Shown: piece after piece, positions 11,601 through 26,000 of the stretch
Layout: every line of letters begins with the position of its first letter
How positions within the stretch are numbered: position 1 is the stretch's first letter
NCBI GenBank assembly: GCA_035048495.1
Contig: CM068546.1
Coordinates: 29,840,674-29,904,673, forward strand
Length of the DNA: 64,000 bases
Source: Euptelea pleiosperma
Lineage: Eukaryota; Streptophyta; Magnoliopsida; Ranunculales; Eupteleaceae
Direction: 5' to 3'
Notes under the pieces: generated by a model
Databases searched by the model: none
Told to the model about the DNA's origin: nothing
What the model saw: the letters and a program-made list of their open reading frames with translations, nothing else
Program-made: the position numbers and the translations under genes

Positions 11601-14600
11601 AAACCCCTAAACGTTGGTCCAAGGGGACGTGATAAGGGGAAGTTGTTTGGTAAGGGAGTTAGTGGAAAAGAAAGAGAAGATAACAAGCATAGTTGTTGAT
11701 TATTATTCCAATCTATATTCTGAACCCAATTTCTACAAACCTTCCCTAACAGATTGGGCTTTGCTACTATCTCAATAGATTGTGGTGCACGATTGGCAAG
11801 GCTGATTGAAGAGGATGAGATTGCTAGAGCCTATGTAACAAGGACACGGATACGGAGTTCAGACACGCTGATTCCCACAAACCCAATACGTCGACACGTC
11901 CGTAGAGTTCATTCCTTATGCTAAAAGATATTTTTATATATATACTTTAGTCCATGTTAAGCATGCAATATAGAAAGAATGTTTTTAGAATAAGCTGATA
12001 TATATAAAATCAAGTAAATTATGTATAAATAATAGTTAAAAACAAAATTTTTGAATAAATTGAGATTTGCTTAAAAAGGTGTGTCGGCATGTGTCCGACA
12101 AGTGAATATGGCAAGGTGTCCAACATGGCAAATTCGTAGAAAACAGAGTGTCCTTGTTACATAGGCTAGAGAGTGTCCTTGTTACATAGGCTAGAGCTAT
12201 CCGAGAGTTGAGTAGGGATAGAACATCGTGTCCAGACAGGTTTCTCCATGGATTTCTATGAGAATTGTTAGCACATCATCAAAGATGTCATGGTGGAAGT
12301 CAAGGAGTTATATGAGGAGGCTTATCTTGAATGAGGGCTGAATAGTCCTTTCATTGTTTCAATCCCTAAAAGAGTGGAGCATAAGAGCTTAAAGATTATC
12401 TTCCCATAAGCTTGATGGGTGATGTCTAGAAGATTTTGGGAAAATCTTCGACCTCAAGGGTGAAAGAAGTCTTGGGATCTGTCATCTCTCCTTTCCAAGG
12501 AGCTTTTGTGAAGGGAAGGAAAGTATTCAATTAATGAGTTATAAGTGCTTTATCATGCTTGTTTTATCATATCCTTAAAAATCAGTGTGTTTAACCAACG
12601 TTTTGGCAAAAATTCTCCAAACTTCTCTAAGTTAGCGAATTTTTATAGATTCTCTAAATCGAATTAATCTCAAATTTTAACTGACCGAAGTTCAAGGCGA
12701 AGTCGAAGTATAGAACCTTGTTGGCAGGAGTACTGACAAGCAGGGGGAGCTGCAGGTGTACTCAAGGCACCGACCAGGAACACAGATCACCATTGAACTC
12801 CAGGGCCAACAATCATCCTCATCGGATCCAGGTAACCTCACCTCTAGCTTTGTTCATCCCTCTTCTTATGATAGTGGCTCTGGCCTTCCTATTGCCTTTA
12901 GGAAGGGAAAGAGATCTTGAACCCAACATTCGATTGCTAACTTTGTTTCATATGATAATCTATCTCCGCCATACAAATCATTTGTTACCTCGTTGTCCTC
13001 TATTGCTCTTCCTTCATCTGTTACAGAAGATCTGAAGCATCCCAAGTGGAAAGAAGCAATATATGAAGAGATGGATCCATTGAAAACAATGGCACTTGGG
13101 AGTTGGTAGACTTGCCAAGAGACAAGAAACCCGTTAGATGCAAATGGGTTTACAACATGAAATGCAAGCATGGTAGTTTAGTGGATCGGTACAAAGCAAG
13201 ATTGGTGGCGAAGGATTACTCTCAGACTTATGGGATATAGACTACAAGGAGACATTCGCTCCTATAGCTAAGCTCAACTCTACCAGGATTATTCTTTCTC
13301 TTGCCGCGAACCAGTCTTGACCACAATTTCAACTCGACGTCAAGAATATTTTTCTTCATGGGGATTTGAAGGAAGAAGTGCATATGCTGCCCCCCTAGCT
13401 TTCAACTTTCTGAGGATAAACGGAAAGTATGCAAGCTTTAGAAAACTTTATATGATTTGAAGCACTCCAAGAGCGTGGTTCGAACACTTTAGTGGAGCAG
13501 TCAAGCGAATGGGGTATAGTCAGAGCCAAGCTGATCATACTATGTTCATCAAACGTGATAGGGTGGATGTGACGATTCTGATTGTATATGTCGAAAATAT
13601 CATTGTTACGGGTAATTGAGATGCAGAAATTACCAGGTTGAAAGAGTTCTTGGCATTGGAATTTGAAATCAAGGATCAGGGTAAGTTGAAGTACTTTCTG
13701 GGGATAGAAGTTGCGAGATCTAACAAAGGAATATTCATTTCCCAGAGGAAATATGTGTTGGACCTGCTATAGGATACTGGTATGCCAGGGGCTCGGCCTA
13801 TCGACACACCCATCGAGGCAAATCATAAACTTGAAGGTCAGTCCGGGGAGCCTTTGGAGGATGTGAGTAGCTTCTAGCGATCGGTAGGGAGACTTATATT
13901 CCTGGCACATACTCCCCATGACATTGCATATGCAGTGTGTAGTTAGTCAGTATATGCATTCTCCTCGGACTCCATATTTGGAAGCTGCCTACAGGATTTT
14001 AAGGCACTTAAATCTTCCCCAAGTCGTGGCCTACTTTTCAGCCATCAAGGCCACATGCGTGTGGAGGGTTTCACAGATGCGGATTGGGCATGCGCCCAAG
14101 ATGATATGTGATCTACATCAAGGTATTGTACTTTTGTAGAAGGAAATCTGGTTACATGGCGAAGTAAAAAACTTCTTGTTGCACGGTCGAGTGTAGAAGA
14201 CGAGTTCCGATCAATGGCCCATGGTGTCAATGAGTTACTGCGGCTTAAGGTGTTACTTGGAGAACTCGGTTTCCTCGTAGAAGGATCCATGTCATTATAC
14301 TGCGACAAGTTGGGCATGATTGGTATCTATGTCCCAACTTGAGGGGGTGTTGAAGGACGTCTCTGTTGTTAACTATTGTTTGGTGTCTCTCTACTTATTT
14401 TCAGTTAAGGGCCCACACTTATTTATATAAATAAGATTTATTGGGTGTGTACCTAGGGTTATCTCCTCTCTGCAGAACTGAACAACTTTTACTCTCTAAA
14501 CCCTCATAAAACCCTTACCACAACCCCCAAACACTCCCAGATCCATGCGGTAACCATAAAAACCCCTAAACTCTTCTCAAACCCTAATTTTCCATAGTTC

Positions 14601-17600
14601 TCCTTTTTCTCCCGAAACCTTACCACAATCTGATACTTGTCAGAAAGCCCCGAAACTTGCCAGAGACATTCCTAAACTTCAAATAACTTATAATCTCCTG
14701 AAAAATTAAACTATTTTAGATCTGTTTCGGCCCTTAACTGATTCTCTAAGCTTGTTGTAAGTTCCACCTTACATTAGATCGTCGTCGTTAAAGCAACGGA
14801 ATACTGTGGGATTGTGTGAAGGCCTTGATTTTCTTATAAATGCTTAAATCTGATTATTTGCGTGCGATTAGCATGTAAATTTACTATTTCATTGTTCTTA
14901 ATAATTCCCTGTCAATCTCAACTTTTAGTTTGAGGTCATCACATTCGTCCTGCATCAAGAGTATTTTAGATATCACCTAGTTAACTAGAAAACGGTTGTA
15001 GAAACAAGGAGGTCTTGGTAGTAGACCCCTTAAGGTATAGTCAACAAAGTGTTGCTAGGGAAGTGCTTGTGGAAATTTGGAGAGAACCCCGAAAGACTTC
15101 GGAGACATGTAATTGAGAGCAAGTTTGGTACCATCTTTTTGGGTGGGAAAATAGGGATGTTTCACCTTCATATGGGGTGGATGTTTGGAAGGGAATTTCC
15201 CAAATTTCTCAAGATTTCCAAAAAGACATCCCCTGTTCGAGGTGTGCAAAGATGATAAGAGTAAAATTCTAAGACGATATTTGGTGGGGACCGCACTGTC
15301 AATCTTTTCCATCTCTTTGTGCCTCGATATTTGGTCTTTTGGAGCATCTCAATGGAGTTCAATTGCATCTCGATGTAGCAGATAAAAGACCATAGAGATG
15401 GGGATAGCTAGCCGAAGTTGGTTATAGATCTTTCCCCGCTAAGTTGGTATGAAAAAACCCTATTCCAACTAAAGTAGCATTTTTGATGTAGATGGCCTCT
15501 TTGGATAAGGTTTTAATGGTGGACCGTCTCATTAGTTAGCACAAGATCTTGTCAACCATGTGCTTCCTATCCCAAGCGAATGTTGAGTCTATTGACTACT
15601 TACCAGTTGCCCTTTTCACCCATGCAGTATGGTATGAGTTTATTGGGGTATGGCATGCATTGAAGGATCTCTGCCTCGCGTGGTGAGTGGAAGCTTTAAA
15701 CGGTAAAGAGTGTGACTCAAGAATTTTTTTTAAGACAAATAAGGGTCTTTGGTATCTGTTGTTGAAAAGGTTAAAACAGCTTTATTTCAATGGGCAACAA
15801 TTTTAGAGATGTTCAAGGGTGTTTTGATTCACGACCTTTGCTACAAGTGGGATCTTTTGTAAAGGAACCATTGTTACTCTTTCGGGATAGTTTGTTTTAT
15901 TCATCCAACCCTTCAAGTATTGAACCTTGCTTTTGTATTCTCTATATAGTTGAGTCTTTCCTAGCTCTTTTGTTTCCTTTTCAATATACTCATTCTTGTT
16001 TTGATAGGTAACTAAGATGATTGTATTAATGTATAAAAAGACGTACATAACTAGGGAAAAGCAGTCCCTAATCAAAACAAGAGAAAAAACAAGGTCAACT
16101 AGAAAAAAAATATTCCTAGTATACTCATTCTTATCAAAAAGAAAAGGTTGAGGGTGAGAGGAAGCAGTTTACAAAAGACATTAAGGGGCGATCATCCGCT
16201 TGATGTCCTCAAGCACTCCATCCTTCCCTTGAAGGCTCAATGCAAGTTTGAGAAAATTCCCAGATGATCCCAAGTGATAGACCCCTTTGCACCTAAGGAC
16301 ACTTGGGCAGCTGGGCTAGTGTCCAAGTGATTAACCCTAAGAAAAATGGATATTGAGTTGTAATATATTATACTTTCTAATAAGTAATATAATTATACGA
16401 ATAAGATACAAAACTATATGTTCATTCATATATTTATGTGTGAACATGACATGCCACATATTTATGTTACAAAAAAGTCTTGCATAAGAACATTAAATTC
16501 ACAAGTCAAATTCCTAATTGACAAAAACATGTCATAGGTCAGTGAATAAACAATCATTTTATGATGACAAAAGTGACAAGGATATGAAGATTTTGTCTTC
16601 CGGTGGGATTGTTTAATTTCTTAGTTTGTTCCTCTTTGCTGGGTTGTTGGGTTGCGGTTGTTCTCTTTTGAGCTTTTGTTGTGTCTGGTTGTAGTTTTTC
16701 GGGCCTTCTCAGCCCCCTTTAATATATTTATCTTTTTACCGATCAAAAAAAATGTGACAATTATATGTGACAGTAAATTACAGAATTAAAATAATAAAGA
16801 TTCAGAAATCATATCTGGAAAAATTAAAGAAGAAATTTTCCTTGATTTGCTAACAATTGAAGGGTAATGCTTCAACAACATAGGTGCAACCCTAAATCCA
16901 GGCAGTCATTTCGCTAACCTATCCTTGGTGCGCTGTCTAGGCGAGTGCCTATGTGTCACGGGCCACTACCGGGCAACTCCAGGCAAGAGTCATTTTGCCC
17001 CGGGCATTTGCCGTACGGTCCGAACCACTGCGAGAAAAATATGACTGTGACACTATGTCACTCTAAGGGAATCCATGAGAACTTTTTCAATGAATAACAA
17101 GGAAAAGACACACATCAGCCACCCAGTAGCCACATTCAGCAACACAGAAGTTGGAGGCAGGGAATCGATTTTATGGGTTCCAAATCTTAAACTATAGATT
17201 CCTCATTGTTATTAGCTATAAACATTCAACAAAGACCAAAGGAACCAATAGGAAATTTTTGTTAAAGAGAAAATGGATCTAATAGGTGATTTATCTTTAC
17301 CACTTATTATTGCTTGCTTCTTGGCATTGAAGGCAGCATTAAAAAGCCTTTCCCTTAGAACCCCAGATGTCTTTACAGCATTCGTAATTCTGTGGTTATT
17401 CAAGTTAGAATGAATCAGTCATTATCCTTTACCAATCGAAAAAAAAAAAAGAATGAATCAGTCATACCTATGGCCATACAATTTGCATGAAATAGATAAA
17501 CTTAATAAAAATGTTCAACCGTGATATTACCCTGCATAGATTCTGTTGTACAGTCGAGGAACACTACAAAATATCGTTGGTCTTAGAGCCGCCATATCAT

Positions 17601-20010
17601 CAATTAATTTCAAATTGTCCTGCACATTAAGTGAATATTCAGCAAATAATGCTTGTATCAGAAAACTTCAAAATTCTTTGACAAAATCATCGAAGCTGCT
17701 GGGGATATATCAAATCGATATGGCGGTGCCACTTTACAACTGTCGCATCAACTATCAGATTGAGCTAGAACATCAATTGAAGGTTTAGAATGGTAGCGTG
17801 ATTCTGTTAGATGTAGAAGCTATTACTTAGTAGGTCAGGTATCTGTGAAAATAAGAACTCTATTGACAAAAAAAAAACCTTTATAAAGCATAAGAAAGGA
17901 TTATAACCGCAAATAGAGTAAGCACCAGTTAACCAAATCAAGATGCCATTATCCATAAACATACTGCATTCATACTAAAGTTTGCATTTATGTCATAGGA
18001 CAGGTACCATAAGTATATAGAGCAATCAAGCACTAGCAATTGAGCCAATAGTGTAATTAGATAGAGCCATGTGTCTCAATCTTGAGCTCGTTGGCCCATC
18101 TCCTGCTTACTTCCCAGAAAAAGGAGTGGCTTAAACTTAAACTTAAACGTTAAGTTGTAAATCCCTGTGAATTTGACAAAACATGAATTTTTAGCAGTAT
18201 TCCGTTTTTCCTGAAATTGTACTTATTTTTGTGAATTTAGGGTCTGTTTGGTACGTGAGAAAAAGAGTTCCGACGGCGAATATTATCTTGGCTAAATATT
18301 TGCTCATATCAATATTTAACAATGTTTGGTACGTGTATGAGCTAGCTCACTTCAGCTTACTTCATTTTCTTTCAATTTGAGTGGGTCCCACATATCAAAG
18401 TAAGTCAAAAATAGGTTAGGCGAGTGCGGTAACCACATATTATGTCAAAGGATAAAAAAAAATTCATTTTTATCTTTTTTATATATTAAAAAACTAATTT
18501 TTATTGAAAATAGTGATTTTCCGGCGAGGAAAAAAAAATTCTCACCAAGGCATAATTGGCGTGAAAATATTTACACAGGGGGGGGGGGGGGGAGGTGATC
18601 AAATGTTTTCCCACGGCAGAGGGCAAATATGTGGGCCCGGCCAAATATTCGCCGAGGGCAAGTGGCTGCCAAACGCACCGGGGCGAATATTAGCGCGTGC
18701 AAATATTTTATTTTCCCGCCGCGGTACGTTACCAAACAGGCCCTTAATTATGTTTTCCAACTATATAATAAGATTTTCACCATATGCTATGGTCCGAATC
18801 TCTAATAGTTTTAACATGCTTCTTGATGCTGACAGCATTAATTAGCAAATAAGTACAAGTATAACTTCCACATGCTACATCATGCACTTCTCATATTTCC
18901 CATGTCTATTTTGTCTCATATGTAGATGCCCTAGGGCACTAACAACTTCCATTTAATTTAAAAAAATTCTAAGGACCCGTTTGTCAACAAATTAACAATT
19001 ATGGTGAAATGGATACTCTGTCCAAAACCAATTCTATCAAAAACTTTTCTAGTAGAAGCATTTCCAAAAAGAAACTTACCAAACATCTCTGCAACTCTAT
19101 TTAATATCATGATCCATATCTGGTTTCACTCAAATCTAGGTAGATCTAAATCAAAATTTGAATTTTAATATGATGATCCATATCTGGATTCAGATCTGGA
19201 CAGGATCTAGGTATCCGGATCCAAATTCGACTCTTTTAGTATCATGATCCATATTCGGATTTGGTTCCGACTTGGATACATGACACATGACCTGAATCCG
19301 AACCATGATCCATATGTGAAGATCTGGATCCAATCTGTATGTGGAATATGGGTTGGTTATGGGTCGGATCCACTAGGACCACTACAAAATGACTTAATAC
19401 GGATCCTAGGATTTGATTCAATCCGAATACCTATCACCAAGATCCGAATACAACCGAAACTTAATTGGATTAATTTAGAGGGATCTGTATCCGACCACTT
19501 TCCAGTTGGATCGTATATCAACCAGTATTTTAACAGGTGTTTGAGGCTTATGCCTTGAGGCTTGCCTTGGGGCGAGGCTCTCGGGCTTATTAAAAAAGCT
19601 TAAAATCTTATGAGACATAAAAATCGTCTATTGATGCTTTAAAAAAAACACTAATGCCTCACGCCTTTTACACATTTTTTAACACCTTGTGTCAGAGGCG
19701 TGCGCCTAATCCAGTTGGATCTTAGGTCTGACCCACCTCATTTCATGCCATAGGGTGATACTAAGAGGTAGTGCTGGCAGCAAAGGTGGTGGTCGTGATG
19801 AAGAAGAACAAGAAGAAAATCTTGTGAGGCATTCACTAAGGTTTTAAAAAAAAACTAATGATTCACGCCTCTTACACAATTTTTAACACCTTCTGTCAGA
19901 GGCATGCGTCTAATCTAGCTGGATCTAGGTCTGACTCGCCCCATTTCATGCCCTAGGGTGGCACTGAGAGGGATCGCTGGCAGCGAAGGTGGTGGTCGTG
20001 AAGAAGAAGA

Positions 20011-20056
<46 letters not shown>

Positions 20057-23000
20057 AATTTATCATTATATAAGTAGGTTTTTTTAAATATATTTTATGT
20101 AACACATTTATTGGTGTTGATAATCATTTATGGGGTTGATTATTCATTATCAGCACCATATTAAATTATCATAATCATTACCAAATGGGCCCTAAATTTT
20201 TCACTTCATAACAATTAGTTTCTTATATCAAACCAGGAAATAACCAAAAATGTGCAAATAGTGGTGTCAAAAGAACAAGATAATTTTTTGAAAAAAAGTA
20301 ACTCGTTTAAGTCCCATACCCCCTGGTAAAAACCAACTGCAGCTCCGAAGAATGCTGCTGTAACTTGGTTAACCCGTTCATAAATGTGCGCCAAAGGAAG
20401 ATAGGATATGTAGCTGTCAAGCATACAGATGATTTATAAAACAGATGCTGAGCTACTGGATATAAATAACCAGAACATAGCAACAGATAAGAATTGCAGC
20501 ATATATATGAATTAGAAATTTAGAACAAGATTAAACAAAACTTACACATCTGAGGGGAAGAATATAACAGAAAGAGTGGCGCCGGCAACACTTGCAATCA
20601 AGTTTCCATGTGTCAATACAGCTCCCTTCCCAAGGGAACAAAAAAAAAGTGTTTTGTGTAGTTAATAAAGGCAACAAATCATCACTAGCAAAACACTTTT
20701 AGCAGAAAGATCAAAGAAATGAAGTTTACAGGACCATAAGTACAATACCTTTGGTGTCCCAGTTGTACCACTTGTATAGCAGATGGTTGCAATATCTTCA
20801 GGTTTTGGGGGGTGAAACTGTTGAAGATTACTGAGGCCCTGAAAAGCAACCGTTTGTATATTGTTGAAACAGTTAGGCTAGTTTACAAGAGTTAATATGA
20901 ACATCTAAACATATATTAGCTTTACGTCCATGTTTTGAGAAGAAAGATAATGAGAAGTAGCACTAGATATGTTCAAGTTAGGTCCTTTGAAGTTTAAGAA
21001 ATCTAGGAGAGAGGAACCATTTACAAGTAAGTCGGCAGAGGTAATATGCAACTGAAAAAAAAATTAGCTTTAACAGCTTTCTCAGATAATATTAGAGCAC
21101 AAATGTGACCACTGCATTTGCATATTGCATATCCGATCAATGGTGTGTCAGGAGTGCCAGCAGATTTGTTTCTTTTCTTTGTTAAAGTGACTATTAGAAG
21201 ACAATGGGAAATACTAGAGAACATAAAAATGAGGGGAAAAACCAGCAACTACATGCTGCGATAAATAAAAAAGTTCCTTTTGACTCCCCTTTTTGCTGGG
21301 AGATCCACCTTGTAACTTGCAGACCTTAAGATAAGAGAGAACGAGATGTTCATGAAAGAGACAAGTCCCAAATCTCTATGATAATATGATGCAATCTCCA
21401 ACTACCTTTTCTTCTTCCCGAATGCCCACCTAATAGCATTGCTTGAATCACCCTCAACAACAAGATTCCCACTTTCAATGACTACAGCATTAAAGATTTT
21501 AAGGCCTTGAATGAGAAGATAGGATTTCGGTTTTGTTAGTCACGACTTCTAAAAAGCCTAAGTTAACATGAATGATCCTTCCCTCTTTGTCTTGGAACAA
21601 AACACCAAACTAAGAAGGACCCTGTTTAAGTGAGCAACAAATGAAGTCAAGCTATATTAAACCATCCCTAGGTGAATGTCATGCAACATGAACAATATGA
21701 GGAGGGGACGATAATGCCACCATCATCCATCCTCTCAGTTTATCATTTCAATTAACACCTTAAACCCCTTCAAAATAATAACCCAACGAGTCCCTGATAT
21801 AGATGCAGGACAACTAGGGTTTCCATATATGGACTGTTTATGAACAAATAAGGGATGGATCTGGGTTAAAATTCCAGGTTTAGGACTGAGAAATGTTTCT
21901 AGAGTTTAGATTTAAATGGGTGGAATACAGGGTTTAGGATAGAATGGGTTATCACAAGTTAGGGTTTATGGGACTGGTTCTATGGGCTGAGAAGTGCTGA
22001 AAGAACAAAGAGAAATAGAAACTTAGCTCTAAAATTCTGCAGAGAAACAAAGATGAAGGATGGAAAGAATAAGTGGAGTCTCACCACTCAAAACCTGTGG
22101 AAAGAGAGAAACCTCCGTATTTTCGAAGACAAGACGGAAGTGGTGGAGAAGATTATCATGAAGATCAAAGCCACAATGTATTGGAGGGGTTCAGTCATTC
22201 CCGAGCTTCAAAGCTTTAGATTTGAGGATTTTGTGTTTCGTTGGGGTCAGTTGATTTCCTAAGTGTTGGCTTGCTCGTGTAGGGATGGTCGTTCGATTTT
22301 TTGGAGGGCTTGAGCCGCTTCATTGTTTTTGCCTTCGCGGCCTTGTCTTTGGCGGCGCTTGTATAGCTTTTGTGGGAAAAAAAGTCTTACCACTCAGTGT
22401 TCCACTAGTATGGGGTCACACCACACAAAAGGATTTGTTGATGGGAGACACCACTAAGAAATAGATGAGTCACACCACTAAGAAAGATAAAAAAAATGTG
22501 AATCGGACCTATTCACCGCCCTCGAAGTCCTGTGGATACATAGACCCAGGTACTTTCAACTGGTATCAAAGCTTTTGGCACTGAATCAGTTTAACAACCC
22601 GAGTGTGATCCTACTCAATATTTGAGTCTACGGATTCGCAGAGAGAGGGTGGTTCTATTACTCAACCATCGTGTCGACACGGATACGAACACTCTACTGA
22701 CACGTATGCCCACGTATCCTTCATAAAAAGTTGAAAAGATTATAAAAAAGAAAAAATTGAACTATAAAATAGGATACTCATCCGTATCCGTGTCCTTGAT
22801 TTTGAAAAATGTCGAGTCATATCCCCTCTCCCGTATCAGTGTCTGTATCTGTATATGTATCTGTATCTGGTCATCATAGGGAACTATGCATACTGGAAAG
22901 CTAGGATGAGAGCTTTCCTGAAGTCTCTCGATGAGAGAATCTGGATACATCCAAGGTTGAAAACCACCAGAGATGATTTGTCTCTGGGTTGGTTGATGTG

Positions 23001-26000
23001 AAACCTAATGACCAATGGACCAAGGATAAGATCGACCAATCTAACTGGAACAATTCAGTGCTATCTTCAATGCAGTTACCCTTGATGAATTTCAAAGGAT
23101 CTCGACGTGTGATACTGCGAAAGAAGCATGGGACATCCTTGAGGTTACCCCAAGTGAACGACCACTGTGAAGATCTAAACTTCAGATGCTTACTTCTAGA
23201 TTTGAAACCCCATGAAGATGGATGACAATGAATTATTCTGATTTTCAGAAGAGTCCATGTAACATAGAAAGTAATAATTCTCTTGAGCATTGTCGTCCCC
23301 AAAAAAGCTTTGGCCTTAGGAACAAGGCAGTTTCCAGATGTCCTAGAGTGAAAAAGACAAATGATTCCCAAAGATAAAGCTTTTAAGAAAGAATTAGGAG
23401 AAAATAGTCCACTAAGGACAAGGATCCAGACTCTTGAATCAACAGCATTTGTGAAAATATCAGCTACTTAGAAGATGGAGGTGTTCTTCTAATAATAATG
23501 ACCTAAAAATCTCTTAGTGGATAACAAAAGGAAAACCATTAAGCCAGCAAGCTGATGTAAACCTAAAATCTGAAAAGGGCTTAATCCAGATACAACAACT
23601 CTGAAAACTAGGGAGCTGAACTACAACTTCTGCCAAGAAAAGGAAAGTAATTATCCAGATACTACAACTCCATGGCATCAACTATAACTTCTACCCAAAA
23701 ATGATCAAGTCTCCTCTCCAAATAACACAACTCCAAAGGAGGAACTATAACTACTCTTCCTCCCCTCCCCTCCCTCAAAGGGGATAATCAAGATACAACT
23801 CCAAACACGAGGGGCCTGAACCATAACTTCTGTCAAGTGGAAAGGGATTAACCCAGATACAATTACTCCAAACATTGGAGGGGAGTGAACTATAACTTCA
23901 GAAAAGATGAAGGTCTCTTCTCCAGACAACTCCAAACATTAGGGACCTGAACTAAAATCAGATGCAATAGGTCAGCTCTCCAAATACAACAAATGAACTT
24001 TGGGGCCCTGGACTAAAACCAGATACAACAAAACCCAAACATCTCCATCCAAAGGAATTAATCCAGATACAACTCCAACACCCCACTCCAAGCTGTCAGG
24101 AGTAATTCTGAGGGAGATTGTAGAATAAATAATATGACATGGAGTAATGAAGAACACAGGAGTTTTTTAGCCTTGATTGAGCATCAGATCACTTCTTGCA
24201 GAGGTGAATATCAAAACATAGAAATAAAAAAAAACTCATAACCACAATATCATGCCCGTAGGAACTGATGCCATAAAATAATTCTTGCGGTTACACGGTC
24301 ATCCCATCACAACTAATAAAGGGAATATAAAAAGAGTTAAGTGAAGAAATTACTAACACACCCAGTAGTAAAAAGATGCAGGTAAAACATGGAAGTCAAA
24401 AGACAACCTCGCCAACTTTTAAGAAAACAAGAACAATATAAAGCAATATAGATGTATACCGAATAATTCAGCTTCAATAGATAGAATCTAATCCCTACTA
24501 TATTTTTCTCTTTTTTGAGATAATAATTTCTTGTATGTTTGATTGTCATTTTCAAAGGGGTGTCGCCAAAAATCCATACTACTAATAGTCTAATACGTAG
24601 AGAATAATATAATCACCTGACTGAGTAGTTTTGAATATGATATAACCTCAACTCCAGTTGAGGATGGAAGAGATGGAATGCGTTCATCCACTCCTCCGAC
24701 TACCTGTATCATAGAGAAAAGAAATGGAAAAACTATTGATAAATCTGGAGAATGGCATCAGGTTTCCTTTTTAATCAGTTCAAGAATCCAATCACAAAAT
24801 GTCAGGCATACTTCCATACCACTATTAGACGTACAGATGGAATCTCAGACAAGAAACTCAGCATCTGCAAATTCGAAGCGAGGAACATAAGAAATGTTGC
24901 AGAAGTACAATTTGGAATCACAGACCAGGTATTGATAAAGACACAGCTTCAAAGAAGCCAGGATCACAACTCACAGTGTCCAATGTCTGTGGCACACAAA
25001 AAATAGCTTGTACAACAGCATGATTTACAATATACTTCACAGAATCTGGACCTGCAGAAAGAACAAGAGATTAATTGTAAGGTCCACATTCTACCCCTCT
25101 AAGAAAAATATCTATTTAAAATTCTCTAAGATGGTCAAGGCATACCAAGAGTGTCATATAAAGGAACCGAGATGTAAGAATATGCTGAGCAGGCATGATC
25201 AACAATAAGCCACTCCGGTCTGTTGATAAAATAAAGTCCAATGCAAGCTCCCTGTTCCAAAAAAGAAACCAAATGGGACAAACAGATTTTAGAGTGAGAA
25301 AAATGAAGTCCCCACAGCATCTGGTTTTTAACGTACAACTTGAAGTGTTCATAAAACAAGCAAAGGTTCATGAGAAAGCACGCCAATCTCGGAACAAAGT
25401 ATAATGGAGCACAATATTGTCCAAACAGGAATTCAGTAACAAAATAACTCACTTTTGGTATCCCATGATATATAAGGCCAGAACCTATTGCTGACCGGGC
25501 GGTACCTGCTTCTCCATACGTCATCCATTTGTACCTTTAAGTGTAGAGAATAAATAAAATTGGAGAAGGACTTCAATGGAAAATTGGAATCTTAACCTAG
25601 AAAAACAACTTACTCTCCAACTGTTCCGTCCACCCGAATTCGTGTACCCAAATACTTGTAGTCTTGGAAAGTCTCAATTGCATGCCTAAATAAAATATCA
25701 GAGGAAAAACAATTTAGTCTTTTAAATGAAATAAATTTAGTGGAAAACTCCAATGTCTTGTATCGAAATAAAGTGTGATTTATATTTACAAGCACACAGA
25801 GAGGTACACTCATACACATAGACACCCACACAAACATATATATCACCATACTGGAACTGAGAAGTTAATCAATCAATGAGAAGAATAAAAGGGATACTCA
25901 CACAAAGTTATCGTGCAAAGTTGCAATTTCAGGGTGATCTGGAAATCTACTCACAAGCTTCAGTGGAGAGCGCGCAGATCTGCCACCCAAGAATGATATA

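Larger units (their letters stand above)
18973..20192. mobile_element. Larger Harbinger-like element or composite, TAA duplication
   Basis: Ends GGACCCGTTTGTC and ACCAAATGGGCCC, duplicated TAA at 18970-18972 and 20193-20195. It contains GGATCC-rich degenerate repeats (19,100-19,510), a tandem duplication (19,602-20,012) and a GA microsatellite, so the interior is probably a later insertion. Confidence 0.55.

Noticed and set aside
18504..18845. 113-codon frame with a glycine run
   Set aside because: The glycine run comes from a poly-G tract inside a miniature element; not protein-like otherwise.
22901..23371. 156-codon minus-strand frame
   Set aside because: It lies antisense to a recognisable copia gag fragment on the plus strand.
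23560..24110. CRISPR-like array
   Set aside because: Units drift in sequence and spacing, with no constant repeat and spacer pattern, in a plant genome.
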